A DNA stretch of 64,000 bases, taken from contig NC_092250.1 of NCBI RefSeq assembly GCF_036320965.1, positions 10,030,903 to 10,094,902 of the forward strand, in the 5' to 3' direction. Position numbers and translations under genes: made by a program. The notes below the pieces were generated by a model. The model was not told the origin of the DNA. It was given only the letters and a program-made list of their open reading frames with translations, and ran no database searches. Each line of letters starts with the position of its first letter. The stretch's first letter is position 1. Shown one piece after another: positions 60,625 to 64,000 of the stretch. Origin of the DNA: Panulirus ornatus. Its lineage: Eukaryota > Arthropoda > Malacostraca > Decapoda > Palinuridae.

Positions 60625-63600
60625 TTATTTCTTTTTATCATACTTTGCCGCTGTCTCCCGCGTTTGTGAGGTAGGGCAAGGAAACAGACGAAAGAAATGG
60701 CCCAACCCCCCCCCATACACATGTATATACATACGTCCACACACACAAATATACATACCTACACAGCTTTCCATGGTTTACCCCAGACGCTTCACATGCC
60801 CTGATTCAATCCACTGACAGCACGTCAACCTCGGTATACCACATCGCTCCAATTCACTCTATTCCTTGCCCTCCTTTCACCCTCCTGCATGTTCAAGCCC
60901 CGATCACACAAAATCTTTTTCACTCCATCTTTCCACCTCCAATTCGGTCTCCCTCTTCTCCTCGTTCCCTCCACCTCCGACACATATATCCTCTTGGTCA
61001 ATCTTTTATCACTCATTCTCTTCATGTGCCCAAACCATTTCAAAACACCCTCTTCTGCCCTCTCAACCACGCTCTTTTTATTTCCACACATCTCTCTTAC
61101 CCTTACGTTACTTACTCGATCAAACCACCTCACACCACACATTGTCCTTAAACATCTCATTTCCAGCACATCCATCCTCCTGCGCACAACTCTATCCATA
61201 GCCCACGCCTCGCAACCATACAACATTGTTGGAACCACTATTCCTTCAAACATACCCATTTTTGCTTTCCGAGATAATGTTCTCGACTTCCACACATTCT
61301 TCAAGGCCCCCAGAATTTTCGCCCCCTCCCCCACCCTATGATCCACTTCCGCTTCCATGGTTCCATCCACTGCCAGATCCACTCATATCTAAAACACTTC
61401 ACTTCCTCCAGTTTTTCTCCATTCAAACTTACCTCCCAATTGACTTGACCCTCAACCCTACTGTACCTAATAACCTTGCTCTTATTCACATTTACTCTTA
61501 ACTTTCTTCTTCCACACACTTTACCAAACTCAGTCACCAGCTTCTGCAGTTTCTCACATGAATCCGCCACCAACGCTGTATCATCAGCGAACAACAACTG
61601 ACTCACTTCCCAGGCTCTCTCATCCCCAACAGACTTCATACTTGCCCCTCTTTCCAAAACTCTTGCATTTACCTCCCTAACAACCCCATCCATAAACAAA
61701 TTAAACAACCATGGAGACATCACACACCCCTGCCGCAAACCTACATTCACTGAGAACCAATCACTTTCCTCTCTTCCTACACGTACACATGCCTTACATC
61801 CTCGATAAAAACTTTTCACTGCTTCTAACAACTTTCCTCCCACACCATATATTCTTAATACCTTCCACAGAGCATCTCTATCAACTCTATCATATGCCTT
61901 CTCCAGATCCATAAATGCTACATACAAATCCATTTGCTTTTCTAAGTATTTCTCACATACATTCTTCAAAGCAAACACCTGATCCACACATCCTCTACCA
62001 CTTCTGAAACCACACTGCTCTTCCCCAATCTGATGCTCTGTACATGCCTTCACCCTCTCAATCAATACCCTCCCATATAATTTAACAGGAATACTCAACA
62101 AACTTATACCTCTGTAATTTGAGCACTCACTCTTATCCCCTTTGCCTTTGTACAATGGCACTATGCACGCATTCCGCCAATCCTCAGGCACCTCACCATG
62201 AGTCATACATACATTAAATAACCTTACCAACCAGTCAACAATACAGTCACCCCCTTTTTTAATAAACTCCACTGCAATACCATCCAAACCTGCTGCCTTG
62301 CCGGCTTTCATCTTCCGCAAAGCTTTCACTACCTCTTCTCTGTTTACCAAATCATTTTCCCTAACCCTCTCACTTTGCACACCACCTCGACCAAAACACC
62401 CTATATCTGCCACTCTATCATCAAACACATTCAACAAACCTTCAAAATACTCACTCCATCTCCTTCTCACATCACCACTACTTGTTATCACCTCCCCATT
62501 TGCGCCCTTCACTGAAGTTCCCATTTGCTCCCTTGTCTTACGCACTTTATTTACCTCCTTTCAGAACATCTTTTTATTCTCCCTAAAATTTAATGATACT
62601 CTCTCACCCCAACTCTCATTTCCCCTTTTTTTCACCTCTTGCACCTTTCTCTTGACCTCCTGTCTCTTTCTTTTATACATCTCCCACTCAATTGCATTTT
62701 TTCCCTGCAAAAATCGTCCAAATGCCTCTCTCTTCTCTTTCACTAATACTCTTATTTCTTCATCCCACCACTCACTACCCTTCCTAATCAACCCACCTCC
62801 CACTCTTCTCATGCTACAAGCATCTTTTGCGCAATCCATCACTGATTCCCTAAATACATCCCATTACTCCCCCAATCCCCTTATTCCATTGTTCTCACCT
62901 TTTTCCATTCTGTACTCAGTCTCTCCTGGTACTTCCTCACACAGGTCTCCTTCCCAAGCTCACTTACTCTCACCACCCTCTTCACCCCAACATTCACTCT
63001 TCTTTTCTGAAAACCCATAGAAATCTTCACCTTAGCCTCCACAAAATAATGATCAGACATCCCTCCAGTTGCACCTCTCAGCACATTAACATCCAAAAGT
63101 CTCTCTTTCGCACGCCTGTCAATTAACACGTAATCCAATAACGCTCTCTGGCCATCTCTCCTACTTACATAAGTATACATATGTATATCTCGCTTTTTAA
63201 ACCAGGTATTCCCAATCATCAGTCCTTTTTCAGCACATAAATCTACAAGCTCTTCACCATTTCCATTTACAACACTGAACACCCCATGTATACCAGTTAT
63301 TCCCTCAACTGCCACATTACTCACCTTTGCATTCAAATCAACCATCACTATAACCCGGTCTCGTGCATCAAAACCACTAACACACTCATTCAGCTGCTCC
63401 CAAAACACTTGCCTCTCATGATCTTTCTTCTCATTCCCAGGTGCATATGCACCAATAATCACCCACCTCTCTCCATCAACTTTCAGTTTTACCCATATTA
63501 ATCGAAAATTTACTTTCTTACACTCTATCACATACTCCCACAACTCCTGTTTCAGGAGTATTGCTACTCCTTCCCTTGCTCTTGTCCTCTCACTAACCCC

Positions 63601-63777
63601 TGACTTTACTCCCCAGACATTCCCAAACCACTCTTCCCCTTTATACCCTTGAGCTTCGTTTCACTCAGAGCCAAAACATCTAGGTTCCTTTCCTCAAACA
63701 TACTACATATCTCTCCTTTTTTCACATCTTGGTTACATCCACACACATTTAGGCACCCCACTCTGAGCCTTCGAGGA

Positions 63778-63779
<2 letters not shown>
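60622..63779 (-). mobile_element. LINE copy, nearly full length, short-3'UTR lineage
   Basis: Minus-strand copy reaching the first codons ([18 protein letters not shown], near 63720-63780), where (TA)n replaces the start and 5' UTR. The endonuclease is open in 62881-63543 (GAYAPGNEKK, VDLNAKV in place of GDLNAKV, LLDYVLIDRR, SDHYFVEAKV). Breaks: an extra base near 63646 (TTATACCC), a missing base near 62885, TGG to TGA near 62560 (WKEV region), and a 5-base loss near 61385. The RT is open at 61301-62545 and the C-terminal region at 60825-61382. Confidence 0.95.
61386..62545 (-). CDS. LINE reverse transcriptase frame, young lineage
   Basis: Uninterrupted from [18 protein letters not shown] through [48 protein letters not shown], motif [24 protein letters not shown], motif [14 protein letters not shown] and [14 protein letters not shown] to KCFRY. 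A 5-base loss near 61385 then shifts the frame, and the C-terminal region continues in another frame to VVYRG-TGA at 60825. All RT catalytic residues are intact. Confidence 0.88.

Positions 63780-63810
<31 letters not shown>
63780..63810. repeat. (TA)n array
   Basis: Short TA array replacing the LINE start. The T-run tail of a minus-strand short element is on the right. Confidence 0.96.
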
Positions 63811-63819
<9 letters not shown>

Positions 63820-64000
63820 TTCATACTATTCGCCATTTCCCGCGATAGCGAGGTAGCGTTAAGAACAGAGGACTGGGCCTTTGAGGGAATATCCTCACCT
63901 GGCCCCCTTCTCTGTTCCTTCTTTTGGGAGATTAAAAAAGAAAGAAAAAAAGAACGAGAGGGGAGGATTTCCAGCCCCCCGCTCCCTTCCCTTTTAATCG
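63811..64000 (-). mobile_element. Short non-autonomous element, cut by window end
   Basis: Minus-strand copy: T-run, TCATACTATTCGCCATTTCC, CGCGATAGCGAGGTAGCG, AAGAACAGAG, CTCTGTTCC, GGGGAGGATTTCCAGCCCCC, then the window ends at the GTCG hairpin position. The head presumably lies beyond. Confidence 0.88.

Overview
The window looks like intergenic or intronic DNA from a repeat-rich arthropod nuclear genome. The long TA microsatellites, the LINE family and the Penelope-like element all resemble what I recall from decapod crustaceans, but that placement is from memory and was not checked. No complete host gene is visible. Two 100-N assembly gaps lie at 7209-7308 and 34094-34193.

Most of the window is about 25 copies or fragments of one non-LTR retrotransposon (LINE) family, on both strands. 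The consensus is about 3.3-3.6 kb. It has a G-rich structured 5' head starting ATCCCTGGGGAT, then a single ORF of about 1000 codons with an APE-type endonuclease, a reverse transcriptase and a Cys/Trp-rich C-terminal region. The 3' UTR ends in CGCTACCTCGCTAACGCGGG and a short tail. No ORF1 is seen, which fits RTE-like elements. Two lineages can be told apart: an older one with a 3' UTR of about 400 bp and an ORF ending ...GLNQGM, and a younger one with an internally deleted 3' UTR of about 180 bp and an ORF ending ...VVYRG. The best copy (35467-38787, minus) has a single in-frame stop in its coding region.

A second population, about 240 bp long (nine copies), carries the 5' head and the 3' end of the LINE with almost everything between removed. 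It looks like a non-autonomous partner. A third population is a Penelope-like element (RT and GIY-YIG remnants at 15907, 26099, 40585, 47971 and 58947-60541). In several places it is joined directly to LINE sequence.

The edges of all three families lie in or next to (TA)n arrays, which form about 29 blocks of 40-450 bp. LINE 5'-truncation points also abut (TA)n, so the window reads as repeated nested insertion into TA microsatellites. Two arrays are the centre of perfect inverted repeats (25553-25750 and 32527-32722).

Region by region: 1-18600 is LINE, short-element and Penelope mosaic; 18700-20727 is low-repeat DNA with coding-like patches; 20728-24881 is CT repeat, short element and two LINE copies tail to tail; 24882-25141 resembles the 3' end of a host gene; 25400-33560 is mosaic; 33561-34093 is single-copy-like; 34196-39040 is TTA repeats and the best LINE; 39041-41155 is single-copy-like plus old Penelope; 41157-49070 is LINEs, Penelope and a tRNA-like inverted-repeat element; 49079-52518 is single-copy-like with a 27-bp tandem repeat; 52519-56526 is CA repeats, a short element and a LINE; 56527-58206 is single-copy-like; 58207-64000 is the Penelope inverted pair, a nearly full-length LINE and a short element.
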